Positions 54,525 to 63,810 of a stretch of 64,000 bases of DNA are shown here, in pieces; the stretch's first letter is position 1, and the number at the start of each line of letters is the position of its first letter. The notes beneath the pieces were generated by a model. The model was not told the origin of the DNA. It searched no databases and saw only the letters and a program-made list of their open reading frames with translations. Source of the DNA: Aliirhizobium wenxiniae (GTDB taxonomy: Bacteria; Pseudomonadota; Alphaproteobacteria; Rhizobiales; Rhizobiaceae); NCBI RefSeq assembly GCF_014201355.1, contig NZ_JACHEG010000004.1, forward strand, positions 124,001 through 188,000. The letters run 5' to 3'. The translations under genes were made by a program, and so were the position numbers.

Positions 54525-55808
54525 TCATGCCTTGTCAAGCGCCTGAGCAAGGTCGGCAATTAGGTCGTCCGGATGCTCGATCCCGATCGATAACCGGATC
54601 GTCGAATCGAGTACGCCAATGCGCTGACGCACGTCCGCAGGTACACCGGAATGTGTCATGCTGGCGGGGTGGGATCCGAGAGATTCTGTGCCGCCGAGAC
54701 TGACCGCGAGCTTGATGATCTGCAGGGCGTTGAGAAACCGGAACGCTGCGGGCTGGCCGCCTTCTATGTCGAACGAAAATGTCGAACCGGCACCGCTGCA
54801 TTGCGACGCGAACACACGCCCGATGGCGGATTCCGGTTCAGCAAAGCCGAGATAGTGAAGCTTGCCAACCTTGGGGTGATCTTTGAGGAAGTCGGCGGTG
54901 GCTTTCGCGTTGCTGTTCGCGCGCTCCATCCGGATCTGCAGCGTTTCCAGCGACCGGCCGAGCATCCAGCACGAGTGAGGGTCGAGCTGAGTTCCGATCG
55001 ATCCCCGCAGGGACCTTATCTGCGTGATGATCGCCTTGCTGCCGAGGGCGGCTCCGGCGATCAGGTCGGAATGTCCACCGACATATTTGGTCAGTGAATA
55101 AAGCGAGATATCGGCACCATGCTGCAACGGCCTCTGAAAGACTGGGCCGAGAAGGGTATTGTCGCAGGCGACGATGGGTGTGTGCCCCTGTTGCTCCCCG
55201 ATCCGGTCGGCGATCCGTCTGACCAGCGCGATATCCACGAGGCTGTTGGTTGGATTGGCCGGTGTCTCGATGAGGATCACCGAGACGCGACCTTTTTTCA
55301 TCGCCTCTTCTGCTGCCGCAGTGATCGAGCCTTCATCGGCGCCATCGGCAAAACCGACTGCTGAAACACCGAGGTTCGCAAACGTCTTCGAAAGCAGAGT
55401 TTCCGTTCCACCGTAAAGCGGCTGGGAATGCAGGATCACATCGCCGGGACGGACGAAGGCCAGCAGAGTGGTCGAGATCGCGGCCATGCCCGAGGAAAAA
55501 ACGGCGCCGCTTTCCGCACGTTCATAGACCGCAAGACGATCCTCGACGATCTCGCTGTTGGGATGGTTGAAGCGCGAATAGACCAGTCCTGCGCCTCGGC
55601 CCTCCGGTGGCACCTTGCGGCCCGATACATAGTCGAAGAAATCGCGACCGTCCTCCGCCGACTTAAAGACGAAGGTCGATGTGAGGAACACCGGCGGCTT
55701 GACCGCGCCTTCGGAAAGCTCCGGATCGTAGCCGTAGTTCAGCATCTGCGTTTCCGGCTGCAGTTCGTGATTGCCGATGCTGGTCTTTGAAGGATGCGGC
55801 GAGGTCAT
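54525..55808 (-). CDS. Cystathionine gamma-synthase family PLP enzyme
   Basis: 427 residues from the ATG at 55808, which has AGGAGACC upstream. It is a fold-type I Cys/Met-metabolism enzyme: [30 protein letters not shown] and the PLP lysine in [13 protein letters not shown], then [17 protein letters not shown]. The family includes cystathionine synthases and lyases and methionine gamma-lyase, which sequence alone does not separate. A roughly 30-residue N-terminal addition precedes the core. It converges on the DUF982 gene. Confidence 0.87.
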   Translation of the reverse strand: MTSPHPSKTSIGNHELQPETQMLNYGYDPELSEGAVKPPVFLTSTFVFKSAEDGRDFFDYVSGRKVPPEGRGAGLVYSRFNHPNSEIVEDRLAVYERAESGAVFSSGMAAISTTLLAFVRPGDVILHSQPLYGGTETLLSKTFANLGVSAVGFADGADEGSITAAAEEAMKKGRVSVILIETPANPTNSLVDIALVRRIADRIGEQQGHTPIVACDNTLLGPVFQRPLQHGADISLYSLTKYVGGHSDLIAGAALGSKAIITQIRSLRGSIGTQLDPHSCWMLGRSLETLQIRMERANSNAKATADFLKDHPKVGKLHYLGFAEPESAIGRVFASQCSGAGSTFSFDIEGGQPAAFRFLNALQIIKLAVSLGGTESLGSHPASMTHSGVPADVRQRIGVLDSTIRLSIGIEHPDDLIADLAQALDKA

Positions 55809-55939
55809 GATGGTCTCCTGATGCGACTTGCGGCGGAACATGCCGCCTTGGCTCTGTCCTTAGATCTGGTGCAATTCGAAGCCGTTGGAAGGAGATGCCG
55901 CACAGATCTTTTCTCCCGAAGCTGCAATATCCTGCTCTT

Positions 55940-55985
55940 TGAGAAAACGGACACCCTGCCGAACCGGGTAAGGTTCAGCAGGGTG
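55940..55985 (-). terminator. Terminator after the xylFGH genes
   Basis: A fourteen-pair stem with one mismatch (55985-55972 with 55965-55952) and a six-base loop is followed on the minus strand by TCCGTTTTCTC. It lies 37 bases past the xylH stop, in the 213-base gap before the PLP-enzyme promoter. The rest of the gap holds no gene. Confidence 0.65.
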
Positions 55986-56021
55986 CATAGCAGCAACATA
56001 TATTTCGTCGGGAGTGGATTT

Positions 56022-57185
56022 TTAGAGCCGCTTTACGCCCGAGGAAATGATGTCGAGATAGACGGCGATGACAAGGATGATGCCCTTGATGATCTGTTGC
56101 CAGAACGTATCGACGCCGAGCATGGACATGCCGTTATCGAGGCTGGCCATGATCAATGCACCGACAAGCGCGCCGATGACGGAACCGACGCCGCCGCGCA
56201 TGGAGGTGCCGCCGATGAAGCAGGACGCGATTGCATCCAGTTCACCGCCGAAACCGGCGGACGGTGTGCCTGCCGCAAGGCGGGCGGTCGTCGTGATCCC
56301 TGCAAGCGCCGCCATCAGGCCCATCAGGCCAAACACCACCATCTTGACCAGATTGACGTTGACGCCGGAGAGACGCGTGGCTTCGGAGTTCGAGCCGACG
56401 GCGTAGATATAGCGACCGAATACCGTGCCCTTGGCGATGATCGTGAAGATGCCCAGCACGAAGAGCAGCATCAGGACGGGGACGGGAATGCCCTGATAAG
56501 AATTCAGCACCAGTACGAAGCCGAGTATGAACAGGCCGACGACGACGAGCTTGACCGCTTCCATCACCGGGGTCGGTACCCGCAGGTTATGCTGGAGACG
56601 CTTGCGACGTGTCCTGAACGCCATGACAAGCAGGACGAGGAAAAGCAGAACGGCGCATCCGTTGCCGAGCCAGCCGGGAAGATAGCCCTGGCCGATATAG
56701 CGCAGGCTGGGAGAAACCGGGGCGATGGTAATGCCGCCGGTCAGGCCCAGCACTGCCCCTCGAAAGGCAAGTTGCCCGCCGAGAGTTACAATGAAGGACG
56801 GGATGCCGAGATAGGCAGTCAGCCAGCCGTTCATCAGGCCAAGGGCCGCGCCGGCAAGCAGAACGAAGGATATCGTACCGGCCAGGGGCCAGCCATAGAC
56901 CGCATCGAGAATGGCCGCGATACCGCCCAGAAGGCCAAGCAAGGAACCGACGGATAGATCGATTTCGCCCGCCACGATGACGAAGACCATCGCGGCCGCC
57001 AATATCCCGGTGATCGCCATCTGGCGCAGCAGGTTGGAGAAGTTACGCGCGGTCAGGAAGCCTGAGACACCCGTATCGGCATTATAGGTGAGATATCCAA
57101 ACAGAGCCCAGATCAGGCCGACCACGATCAGCAGGGCTACGATCTTGTTTTCGGAAAGGAATTTTCGAAGATTTATATTCGCCAT
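56022..57185 (-). CDS. xylH: Xylose ABC transporter permease (XylH type)
   Basis: 387 residues, about ten membrane segments, RbsC/XylH family. Signatures are VIVAGEIDLSVGSLLGLLGG near residue 72 and the FGLMGLMAALAGI and SVIGALVGALIMASLDNGMSMLG blocks. Its length exceeds RbsC and matches XylH. It is the last gene of xylFGH, 34 bases after xylG. Confidence 0.9.
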   Translation of the reverse strand: MANINLRKFLSENKIVALLIVVGLIWALFGYLTYNADTGVSGFLTARNFSNLLRQMAITGILAAAMVFVIVAGEIDLSVGSLLGLLGGIAAILDAVYGWPLAGTISFVLLAGAALGLMNGWLTAYLGIPSFIVTLGGQLAFRGAVLGLTGGITIAPVSPSLRYIGQGYLPGWLGNGCAVLLFLVLLVMAFRTRRKRLQHNLRVPTPVMEAVKLVVVGLFILGFVLVLNSYQGIPVPVLMLLFVLGIFTIIAKGTVFGRYIYAVGSNSEATRLSGVNVNLVKMVVFGLMGLMAALAGITTTARLAAGTPSAGFGGELDAIASCFIGGTSMRGGVGSVIGALVGALIMASLDNGMSMLGVDTFWQQIIKGIILVIAVYLDIISSGVKRL

Positions 57186-57219
57186 GTTTAAAGCGCCTTC
57201 TACAGCGGTAACTGCAAAT

Positions 57220-58752
57220 TCAGGCCATCTGCGTGGACTGGCCTAAAGCCGCAGCCAGCACGTGTTCCTGGGTCAGGTTGTCATTGACGAAATCGCCGCG
57301 CAGCCGGCCTTCCCCGATCACAAGGACACGGTCGGATATCCCCAGAACTTCGGTCAGTTCGGACGACACCATCAGAACTGCCACCCCGGCCTTGGCGAGC
57401 GCGAAAATCAGTTTGTAGATTTCGTATTTTGCGCCGACATCGACGCCGCGGGTAGGTTCGTCGAGGATGAGTATACGCGGATCGGGCAGCATCATCTTGG
57501 AGAGTACCGCCTTTTGCTGGTTGCCGCCGGAAAGGGAGGCAATGGGCAGCATCGGATCGGCCGTCTTGATTTTCAGACGCAGGATTTCCGCCTGGATCTG
57601 GGCAAGCTCCTCATGCTCGTCGATGAGCCCGAAAGCGGCAAAGCGATTGAGCACCGAGATCGTCATGTTATGTCCGACGCCGATGATCGGAAGAATGCCG
57701 CTTCGCTTGCGATCTTCCGGCACCATGCAGATCCCGGCCTTGACGGCATCGCGCGGCGAGCGGATCGTGATCTCACGTCCGTCGAGATGGACACTTCCCC
57801 TGTGGCTGCCGGGATAAGCGCCGAAAAGAGTCGATACCAGTTCGGTTCGACCGGCGCCGACCAATCCCGCTATGCCCAGGATTTCACCCTTGCGGATCTT
57901 GAAGGATACGTCATCGACCACCTTCCGGTCGGGATTGGTGACATCCCAACAGGAAACATTGTGAGCTTCCAGAACGACCTCGCCGATCGCATGCTCTTCC
58001 TTAGGATAGAGGTTCTTCATCTCCCGACCGACCATCATCGTCACGATACTAGCCGTCGTCAGTTCGCCGATCGGACGTGTGGCGATATGCGTCCCGTCGC
58101 GGATTACCGTGACGGTGTCGGAAATCTCGGCCACTTCCTCGAGCTTGTGGGAAATGTAGACACAGGCGAGACCTTCCGCCTTCAAGCTCTTGATCAGATC
58201 GAGCAGGGTCCGGATTTCGGTTGCGGTCAATGCCGATGTGGGCTCATCAAGGATCAGCAGCTTGGCATCCTTGTTGAGCGCCTTGGCGATCTCGATGAGC
58301 TGCTGCTTGCCGCCGGAATAGTTGAGAACGGGTAGCGCGGGGTTGATGTCATGGACATTCAACTTGGCGAGCAGTTCCTGCGCCCGGGCGTTCATCGCAT
58401 CATAGTCGAGAAAACCGTGATTGCTGATCTCGGACCCGAGGAAGATGTTTTCCGCGACGGACAGATGCGGAACCATCATCAATTCCTGGTGGATGATGGC
58501 AATGCCTGCCTTTTCCGTTTCACGGATGGACGAGGCCTTCAGTTCGTGCCCCTCCCACAGGATTTCACCCTCCCAGGTGCCATAGGGATAGACCGCGGAC
58601 AGGACCTTCATCAGCGTCGACTTGCCGGCTCCGTTCTCACCGCAGAGGCCGACACATTCTCCACGGCGAACCTGGAGATGAATTCCATCCAGAGCCTTCA
58701 CACCGGAGAAGCTCTTGGAGATATTCTTCATTTCGAGAAGAAATTCACTCAT
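57220..58752 (-). CDS. xylG: Xylose ABC transporter ATPase (XylG type)
   Basis: 510 residues, two ABC cassettes as usual for this sugar family. Cassette 1 has GENGAGKST near 40, YSGGKQQL and [12 protein letters not shown]. Cassette 2 has a degenerate Walker A (GLVGAGRTE), LSGGNQQKA and [12 protein letters not shown], so one site is non-catalytic, as is normal for RbsA/XylG. It is encoded between the receptor and the permease. Confidence 0.92.
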   Translation of the reverse strand: MSEFLLEMKNISKSFSGVKALDGIHLQVRRGECVGLCGENGAGKSTLMKVLSAVYPYGTWEGEILWEGHELKASSIRETEKAGIAIIHQELMMVPHLSVAENIFLGSEISNHGFLDYDAMNARAQELLAKLNVHDINPALPVLNYSGGKQQLIEIAKALNKDAKLLILDEPTSALTATEIRTLLDLIKSLKAEGLACVYISHKLEEVAEISDTVTVIRDGTHIATRPIGELTTASIVTMMVGREMKNLYPKEEHAIGEVVLEAHNVSCWDVTNPDRKVVDDVSFKIRKGEILGIAGLVGAGRTELVSTLFGAYPGSHRGSVHLDGREITIRSPRDAVKAGICMVPEDRKRSGILPIIGVGHNMTISVLNRFAAFGLIDEHEELAQIQAEILRLKIKTADPMLPIASLSGGNQQKAVLSKMMLPDPRILILDEPTRGVDVGAKYEIYKLIFALAKAGVAVLMVSSELTEVLGISDRVLVIGEGRLRGDFVNDNLTQEHVLAAALGQSTQMA

Positions 58753-58773
58753 CGTACCCTCGTAATGGTTGAA

Positions 58774-58803
58774 GGCCCCGGGAACGGTTGATGTCCCGGG
58801 GCC
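58774..58803 (-). repeat. Stem-loop between xylF and xylG
   Basis: A perfect ten-pair stem, GGCCCCGGGA (58774-58783) with TCCCGGGGCC (58794-58803), with a ten-base loop, ten bases after the xylF stop. No T-run follows. It is likely to stabilise the receptor mRNA. Confidence 0.7.
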
Positions 58804-58813
58804 GTTCGCTCGT

Positions 58814-59830
58814 TTACTTCAGGCCGATCTGTTCCTTGGTGTAGAACCCATCCTTCACATAGATGTCGATATTCTCCTTGGTGACGGCGGTAGGCGTCAG
58901 CAACAGGGTGTCCACATCCTTGGTCCCGTTGTTGATTTTCGAGGTGAATGCCGGCTTTTCACCCTTCACCAGCTGGACAGTCAGCTTTGCGGCTTCGGAG
59001 GCGATCAGCTTCAAGGGCTTGTAGACGGTGACCGTCTGGGTTCCGTCGAGCAACCGCTTGACGGCAGCAAGGTCGGAATCCTGCCCAGAAACGGCAGTCT
59101 TGCCGGCAAGGCCCTGGGCGGCAAGCGCCTGGATTGCGCCACCTGCGGTACCGTCATTGGAGGCGACCACGGCATCGATCTTGTTGTCGGCAGCCGTCAG
59201 CGCATTTTCCATGATCGAAAGCGCTTCGGTCGGGCTCCATTCCTTGACCCACTGCGAGCCGACGATCTTTACCTTGCCGGAATCTACCGCTGCCTTAAGG
59301 GCCTTTTCCTGGCCGGCGCGCAGATATTTGGCGTTATTGTCGGTTGGAGAGCCACCAAGCAGGTAGTAATTGCCTTCCGGCTTCACCTTCAGAACGTTTT
59401 CGGCCTGCATGAAACCGACGCGCTCGTTGTCGAAGGAAATATATGCATCGATATCGGCATTGAGGATCAGGCGATCATAGGACAGCACCTTGATGCCGGA
59501 TGCCTTGGCGTCGGCGACGACCGCGTCGAAGACCTTGGAGTTCATCGGCACGATGACGATCGCATCGACGCCCTGGGCGATCAGGTTTTCAACCTGCTTG
59601 ACCTGCTTTTCCTCATTGCCATCCGCAGACTGGACGCTGACCTTGGCGCCCAGCCCTTCGGCTGCCTGGATGAAATAGTCACGGTCACGTACCCACCGTT
59701 CGACGCGTAGATCGTCGATCGAGAAACCGATGACCGGTTTGTCGGGTGATGCGGCCGCAGTACTGATACCGGCAAAGGTGCCTGCCGCGAGACCAATTGC
59801 TGCAGTCGTAAACAAAAGAAATTTCTTCAT
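58814..59830 (-). CDS. xylF: D-xylose-binding periplasmic protein (XylF)
   Basis: 338 residues from the ATG at 59830, preceded by a strong GAGGAGG. The signal peptide of about 26 residues ends near STAAA. The mature protein is close to E. coli Xyl[59 protein letters not shown] and [13 protein letters not shown]. It delivers D-xylose to XylGH. No xylA or xylB is in the window. Confidence 0.94.
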   Translation of the reverse strand: MKKFLLFTTAAIGLAAGTFAGISTAAASPDKPVIGFSIDDLRVERWVRDRDYFIQAAEGLGAKVSVQSADGNEEKQVKQVENLIAQGVDAIVIVPMNSKVFDAVVADAKASGIKVLSYDRLILNADIDAYISFDNERVGFMQAENVLKVKPEGNYYLLGGSPTDNNAKYLRAGQEKALKAAVDSGKVKIVGSQWVKEWSPTEALSIMENALTAADNKIDAVVASNDGTAGGAIQALAAQGLAGKTAVSGQDSDLAAVKRLLDGTQTVTVYKPLKLIASEAAKLTVQLVKGEKPAFTSKINNGTKDVDTLLLTPTAVTKENIDIYVKDGFYTKEQIGLK

Positions 59831-60165
59831 GAACTTACCTCCTCTATGATGCGGCCGAGACCGGCACGCTCCCAACGCCCATGCTCCCCGAGCATGCAGC
59901 CCACAGACCCATGCAAGATGCCAGTATGTGGTTGTTGCCTCCTATCGTGGCTGTCGCCACGTCGTAACCATTCCGCGAAGATGCGGTAGTTACCTCCTCT
60001 TGGTGTATTTGATACGGCTGTTCCTTCGGGTTGGGAAGTGGATTTGATGCACGTACCTCAACTGCGACAATTTGTCGCAGTTGAGGTACGGAAAGACTTA
60101 AGAAATGGCTGGTTTCGGCCTTATCGGCAGGCCTGCTCCCGTGCCGGCATAACCCGATCTGAGGC
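59831..60165. promoter_or_regulatory. xylF leader/promoter region
   Basis: 335 bases between xylR and xylF. It holds a small hairpin next to the xylF ribosome site (CATGCTC 59880-59886 with GAGCATG 59890-59896), a second copy of the sequence AGAGGAGGTAA about 150 bases upstream of the functional one, and the long palindrome listed separately. No gene is convincing here. XylR binding sites could not be placed. Confidence 0.45.
60052..60090. repeat. 39-base perfect palindrome upstream of xylF
   Basis: Two 19-base arms (60052-60070 and 60072-60090) are exact reverse complements around a single central T. The left arm starts CGTACCTCAACTGCGACAA. It lies 75 bases after the xylR stop and 222 bases before xylF. 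No T-run follows in either direction. It could be an operator, a cruciform or transcript hairpin, or the trace of a dispersed palindromic element. Confidence 0.8.
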
Positions 60166-61350
60166 CTAGCGGGTGAAACTGTTTCGTTGATATTCACGTG
60201 GGCTGCAGCCGAGCTCGCGCTTGAAGACCGTGTGCATATACTGGCTGTTGTTAAAGCCGCTGAGTTCCGCGACACGTTCCAGAGGCAGGCTTTCGTCCGC
60301 AAGCATCTCCTGCGCAAGCTGCAGCCGGTAGGCGAGCATGTCGTCGTGAACCGTGTAACCGAAGGCGCGGCGAAAGTGGGTTTCGAGCGTTGTTCGGGAG
60401 ACGCCGACATAGGTGGCAACCTGCGCGACCTTGATCCCTTGGCCAGCGAACTGGCGAATATAATGACGCGCCCGCATTACGTAAGGGTCGTAGATCGGTT
60501 GGTAGCGGGAAGACATCCGGGCATTCAGCCCTTCCGGCGGGACGATCACACGGGTCTCGTCCAATGTGGCGCCGATCAGCCGGCGGTGCAGCATCGCGGC
60601 GGCGGTGCGGCCCATGCTACGGGTTCCCTGCCGCACCGAGCTGATCGGAATACGCGTCAGCATGCGCAGCAGCGGATCGTCATCGATACCGACGATCGAG
60701 ACCTGTTCTGGAACCGCGATATCGGCAAGAATGCAGGCCTGCAGGATGTGGCGCGCACGGGAGTCCGTCACGGCAATCACGCCGATCGGCTTCGGCAGGC
60801 CTTTCAGCCAGGCGATCACATCGGCGAGAATTTCGTCCCAGTCCGGCCCGAACGTACCTTGTCCCTTGAAGATTTCCGGCTTTGCGCGATCCCGCGCGCA
60901 GAGCTTAAGATAGGCTTTCTCCCTTTCTTCCGACCACCGATACGAGCGGGTCTCCGGTAGTCCGTAAAAGGCAAAGCGCGGCAGGCCCATGTCGACCAGA
61001 TGGGTATAGGCTTCCGTTACCAGCTTTTCGTTATCCGTCGCCACGTAAGGAAAATTGCGGGGATAATCGGCGTCCCGGTGATAGGAGCCGCCGACACCGA
61101 TAACCGGTATCGACACTTCCGACAGCGCCTTGACGAATTCCGGATCGTCGAAATCCGCGATGATACCGTTTCCCGACCAGTCAGCGATCCCTGCAACGCT
61201 GTCGCGAAAATCCTCGTGCAGCAACATGTCCCAGACGGCACGTGTTGATTTCACGTAGTCGCAGACGCCTGCAATGATCTCCCGCCCGTAACTTCCACGC
61301 GCCTTGAAAAGTAGCGCGACCTGAAATTCATTGCGTTTCTTCGCGGTCAT
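60166..61350 (-). CDS. xylR: XylR family xylose operon regulator (AraC type)
   Basis: 394 residues from the ATG at 61350, which has GGAGG five bases upstream and aligns with the E. coli XylR start. The N-terminal periplasmic-binding-like sensor (about 8-270) has GVGGSYH, RFAFYGLPETRSYRW and GVIAVTDSRARHILQ. The C-terminal AraC domain (about 285-390) has two HTH motifs: VAQVATYVGVSRTTLETHFRR and LERVAELSGFNNSQYMHTVFKRE. It activates xylose genes with D-xylose. It lies upstream of xylF and diverges from the CUT1 importer, so both may be targets. Confidence 0.92.
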   Translation of the reverse strand: MTAKKRNEFQVALLFKARGSYGREIIAGVCDYVKSTRAVWDMLLHEDFRDSVAGIADWSGNGIIADFDDPEFVKALSEVSIPVIGVGGSYHRDADYPRNFPYVATDNEKLVTEAYTHLVDMGLPRFAFYGLPETRSYRWSEEREKAYLKLCARDRAKPEIFKGQGTFGPDWDEILADVIAWLKGLPKPIGVIAVTDSRARHILQACILADIAVPEQVSIVGIDDDPLLRMLTRIPISSVRQGTRSMGRTAAAMLHRRLIGATLDETRVIVPPEGLNARMSSRYQPIYDPYVMRARHYIRQFAGQGIKVAQVATYVGVSRTTLETHFRRAFGYTVHDDMLAYRLQLAQEMLADESLPLERVAELSGFNNSQYMHTVFKRELGCSPREYQRNSFTR

Positions 61351-61553
61351 CATCTCCTCCATCAGACCCCGATTCATCAGCGATATCAACTTGTCGGTGT
61401 TTGCAAGAAAAACCTTCGCAATCATCAAGACTGTTAAAAATTATAACGAGGGGTGCAAAACCGCATGGTCTAGGCTCCAAGAATGAACCGGGGGTGGAGC
61501 CTCGGCTCGGAGGGATCTGGCGTCATCAGCCAGGCATATTGGAGGAAATTGTC
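61351..61553. promoter_or_regulatory. Divergent region between xylR and the CUT1 sugar importer
   Basis: 203 bases without a gene. The 61425-61450 part is A/T-rich (ttaaaaattataa) and probably holds the promoter of the importer operon. No clear operator repeat was recognised. Confidence 0.35.
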
Positions 61554-62807
61554 ATGAAATCATTTTGCCTCGGGGCCGCAACGGTCCTGGGACTGACTTT
61601 GGCTGGCTCGGCGCTGGCCGACGACGTCCGCATGCTGGCGATCGAGCCGAATGTTCCCGAAGGGCGGCAGTATTACCTCGACGTCGCAAAGGCGTATGAG
61701 GCGGAAAAACCCGGCACGAAAGTGCAGTTCGACTTTCTCGACGACACGTCGTTCAAATCCAAGCTGCCGACACTTCTTCAGTCATCCGCGCGTCCGGATG
61801 CCTTCTTCACCTGGACAGGTGGCGTTTTCGCAGAACAGGCCAAGGCCGGTGTGCTGAAGGATATCTCGGCCGATTTCACCGATGCGGACCGCAAGAACTA
61901 TTCACCCTCCGGCATCCAGTCGATGAGCCATGATGGCAAGCTCTATGGCGTGCCGATGTATGCCGCGAGCGTCGTGCTCTGGTACAACAAGGCGCTTGTC
62001 GAAAAGGCTGGTGTCGACCCGAAGGCGATCAAGAATTGGGAAGACCTGCTTGCCGCCTCCAAGAAGATCCAGGGTGCTGGCATCGTGCCGATCGTCATGG
62101 GTGGCAAGGACAAATGGCCGATCGCTCTCTTTTATGGTCAGCTTGCTGCCCGTATTGCTGGCACTGACGGTGTCGCAGCTGCAGACAAGGGCGAAAACGA
62201 AGGCTTCAACAATCCGGCCTTCATCCAGGCTGGCGAAGCGCTGAAACAATTGGCCGATATCAAACCGTTCCAGCCGGGTTACATGGATACGACCCAGCCC
62301 AAGGCGGCAGGCCTGTTCGGTGACGGTAAGGGCGCCTTCTATCTGGCCGGTAACTTCCTGGTCGGTGCGCAGGCGCAGAATTCGGCCTCAGGCAAAGGAC
62401 TTGGAGACGACCTCGACTTCATCACCTTCCCGGCAGTCGAGGGCGGCAAGGGCGATCCGGCCGACACGTTCGGCGGTGTCAACGGCTGGCTGGTGACCAA
62501 GGATGCGGGCAAGTCGACGGTCGATTTCCTGAAGTTTCTGACCAACAACAAGAACCAGACCGAAGGCGGCCGCCTGAAGATCTGGCTGCCGATCGGCACA
62601 GACGCCCAGTCCGGCATTGCCGATCCGCGCCTGCGCCGGATCGCCGAGGACCTTTCCAAGGCACCGCATCACCAGCTCTATCTCGACCAGATGCTCGGTG
62701 CGAGCGTCGGTGCGGCCCTCAATGACGCTGCAGCCCAGATAGTCACTGGCGACATCTCGCCGGAAGAAGCTGCAGCCCTCGTGGAAGAAGCACGCGAAAT
62801 GCGCTGA
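61554..62807 (+). CDS. Sugar ABC transporter substrate-binding protein (CUT1, family 1)
   Basis: 417 residues from the ATG at 61554 with GGAGGAAATT upstream. The signal peptide of about 22 residues ends in GSALA. The mature protein is a family-1 (MalE-like) receptor: VPMYAASVVLWYNKALVEKAG, IVPIVMGGKDKWP and FGGVNGWLVTKDAG. The ligand is unknown; the xylR neighbour makes xylose, xylosides or xylo-oligosaccharides candidates. Confidence 0.9.
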   Translation: MKSFCLGAATVLGLTLAGSALADDVRMLAIEPNVPEGRQYYLDVAKAYEAEKPGTKVQFDFLDDTSFKSKLPTLLQSSARPDAFFTWTGGVFAEQAKAGVLKDISADFTDADRKNYSPSGIQSMSHDGKLYGVPMYAASVVLWYNKALVEKAGVDPKAIKNWEDLLAASKKIQGAGIVPIVMGGKDKWPIALFYGQLAARIAGTDGVAAADKGENEGFNNPAFIQAGEALKQLADIKPFQPGYMDTTQPKAAGLFGDGKGAFYLAGNFLVGAQAQNSASGKGLGDDLDFITFPAVEGGKGDPADTFGGVNGWLVTKDAGKSTVDFLKFLTNNKNQTEGGRLKIWLPIGTDAQSGIADPRLRRIAEDLSKAPHHQLYLDQMLGASVGAALNDAAAQIVTGDISPEEAAALVEEAREMR

Positions 62808-62822
62808 GTCTCGCCTGAAGTG

Positions 62823-62846
62823 GGCGTGGCGAACACTCGCCGCGCC
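62823..62846 (+). repeat. Stem-loop between the CUT1 receptor and permease genes
   Basis: A ten-pair stem (62823-62832 with 62837-62846, one G-U) closes an acac tetraloop 16 bases after the receptor stop. No T-run follows. Confidence 0.6.
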
Positions 62847-62877
62847 TCACCCAACACCGGACATATCGAGGAATGAC

Positions 62878-63810
62878 ATGACGACCATGACCGGCTCACG
62901 CCCACAGCTGAGCCCGGCGGCGCGCATTGCGCGCATGCACAGACAAGGAAAGCTCACTGCTCTCCTGCTGTTTTTGCCGCCGGCCCTGGTGCTGTTCACC
63001 CTTTTCGTCATCTGGCCGATTTTCAACGCCGCCAATCTCAGCTTCTTCAAATGGAGCGGTTATGGCGCGATCGACAACTTCGTCGGCACCCAGAACTATC
63101 AGCGGCTTGCCAACCATTCGGTCTTTCACCAGTCCTTGTGGAATTCGGTAAAGCTGATCCTGGCGTCGTTGTTCATCCAGATCCCGCTGGCCCTGACGCT
63201 CGCCCTGCTCATCTACAAGAAGACATCGATCAATACGGCATTCCGGCTGATCTTCTTCGCCCCCTATATTCTCGCCGAGATCGCATCCGGCGTGATCTGG
63301 AGCTTCATCTTCGACGGCGACTTCGGGGTGTCCGGCCAGATCGCCACCGCACTCGGCATCGAGCCTTTCTATATCCTGGCAGACCGGCAATTCGCATTCC
63401 TCGCCATCATCACCGTCGTCGTGTGGAAATATTTCGGCTATCACATGATGATCTTCATCGCCGCTTTGCAGGCGGTACCGGATGATCTGATCGAGGCGGC
63501 CGAGATCGACGGCGCGGGGCGCTGGCAGAAGGTCTTCTACGTCAAGCTGCCGCTGATCATGCATGCGATCAAGCTTTCCGCATTCTTCGCGATTGTCGGC
63601 GCGCTGCAGGTCTTCGACATCATCATCCCGCTCACCAATGGCGGTCCGTCCAACTCCACCCATTCGATCGTCAGCTATCTCTACACCTATGGGCTGGCGC
63701 AGTTGAATGTCGGTTACGGTGCTGCCGTCGGTGTCGTCCTGTTCATTCTCTGCATGGTGACCGCTTTCAGCTACCGCCGCCTCGCCATGGGTAAAGGAGG
63801 CGCATTATGA
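62878..63810 (+). CDS. Sugar ABC transporter permease 1 (CUT1, MalF/UgpA type)
   Basis: 310 residues, six membrane segments. It has the long N-terminus of the F-type subunit, the P-loop-contacting EAA motif EAAEIDGAGRWQKVFYVKLPLI, and a C-terminal AFSYRRLAMG. It pairs with the permease encoded next; the stop and start overlap as ATGA. Confidence 0.92.
   Translation: MTTMTGSRPQLSPAARIARMHRQGKLTALLLFLPPALVLFTLFVIWPIFNAANLSFFKWSGYGAIDNFVGTQNYQRLANHSVFHQSLWNSVKLILASLFIQIPLALTLALLIYKKTSINTAFRLIFFAPYILAEIASGVIWSFIFDGDFGVSGQIATALGIEPFYILADRQFAFLAIITVVVWKYFGYHMMIFIAALQAVPDDLIEAAEIDGAGRWQKVFYVKLPLIMHAIKLSAFFAIVGALQVFDIIIPLTNGGPSNSTHSIVSYLYTYGLAQLNVGYGAAVGVVLFILCMVTAFSYRRLAMGKGGAL

Noticed and set aside
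59841..59910. Possible 22-codon leader peptide (MGLWAACSG...) ending at the xylF ribosome site on the minus strand
   Set aside because: The nearest Shine-Dalgarno is more than 20 bases away and the peptide has no run of regulatory codons; proximity to xylF is probably chance.
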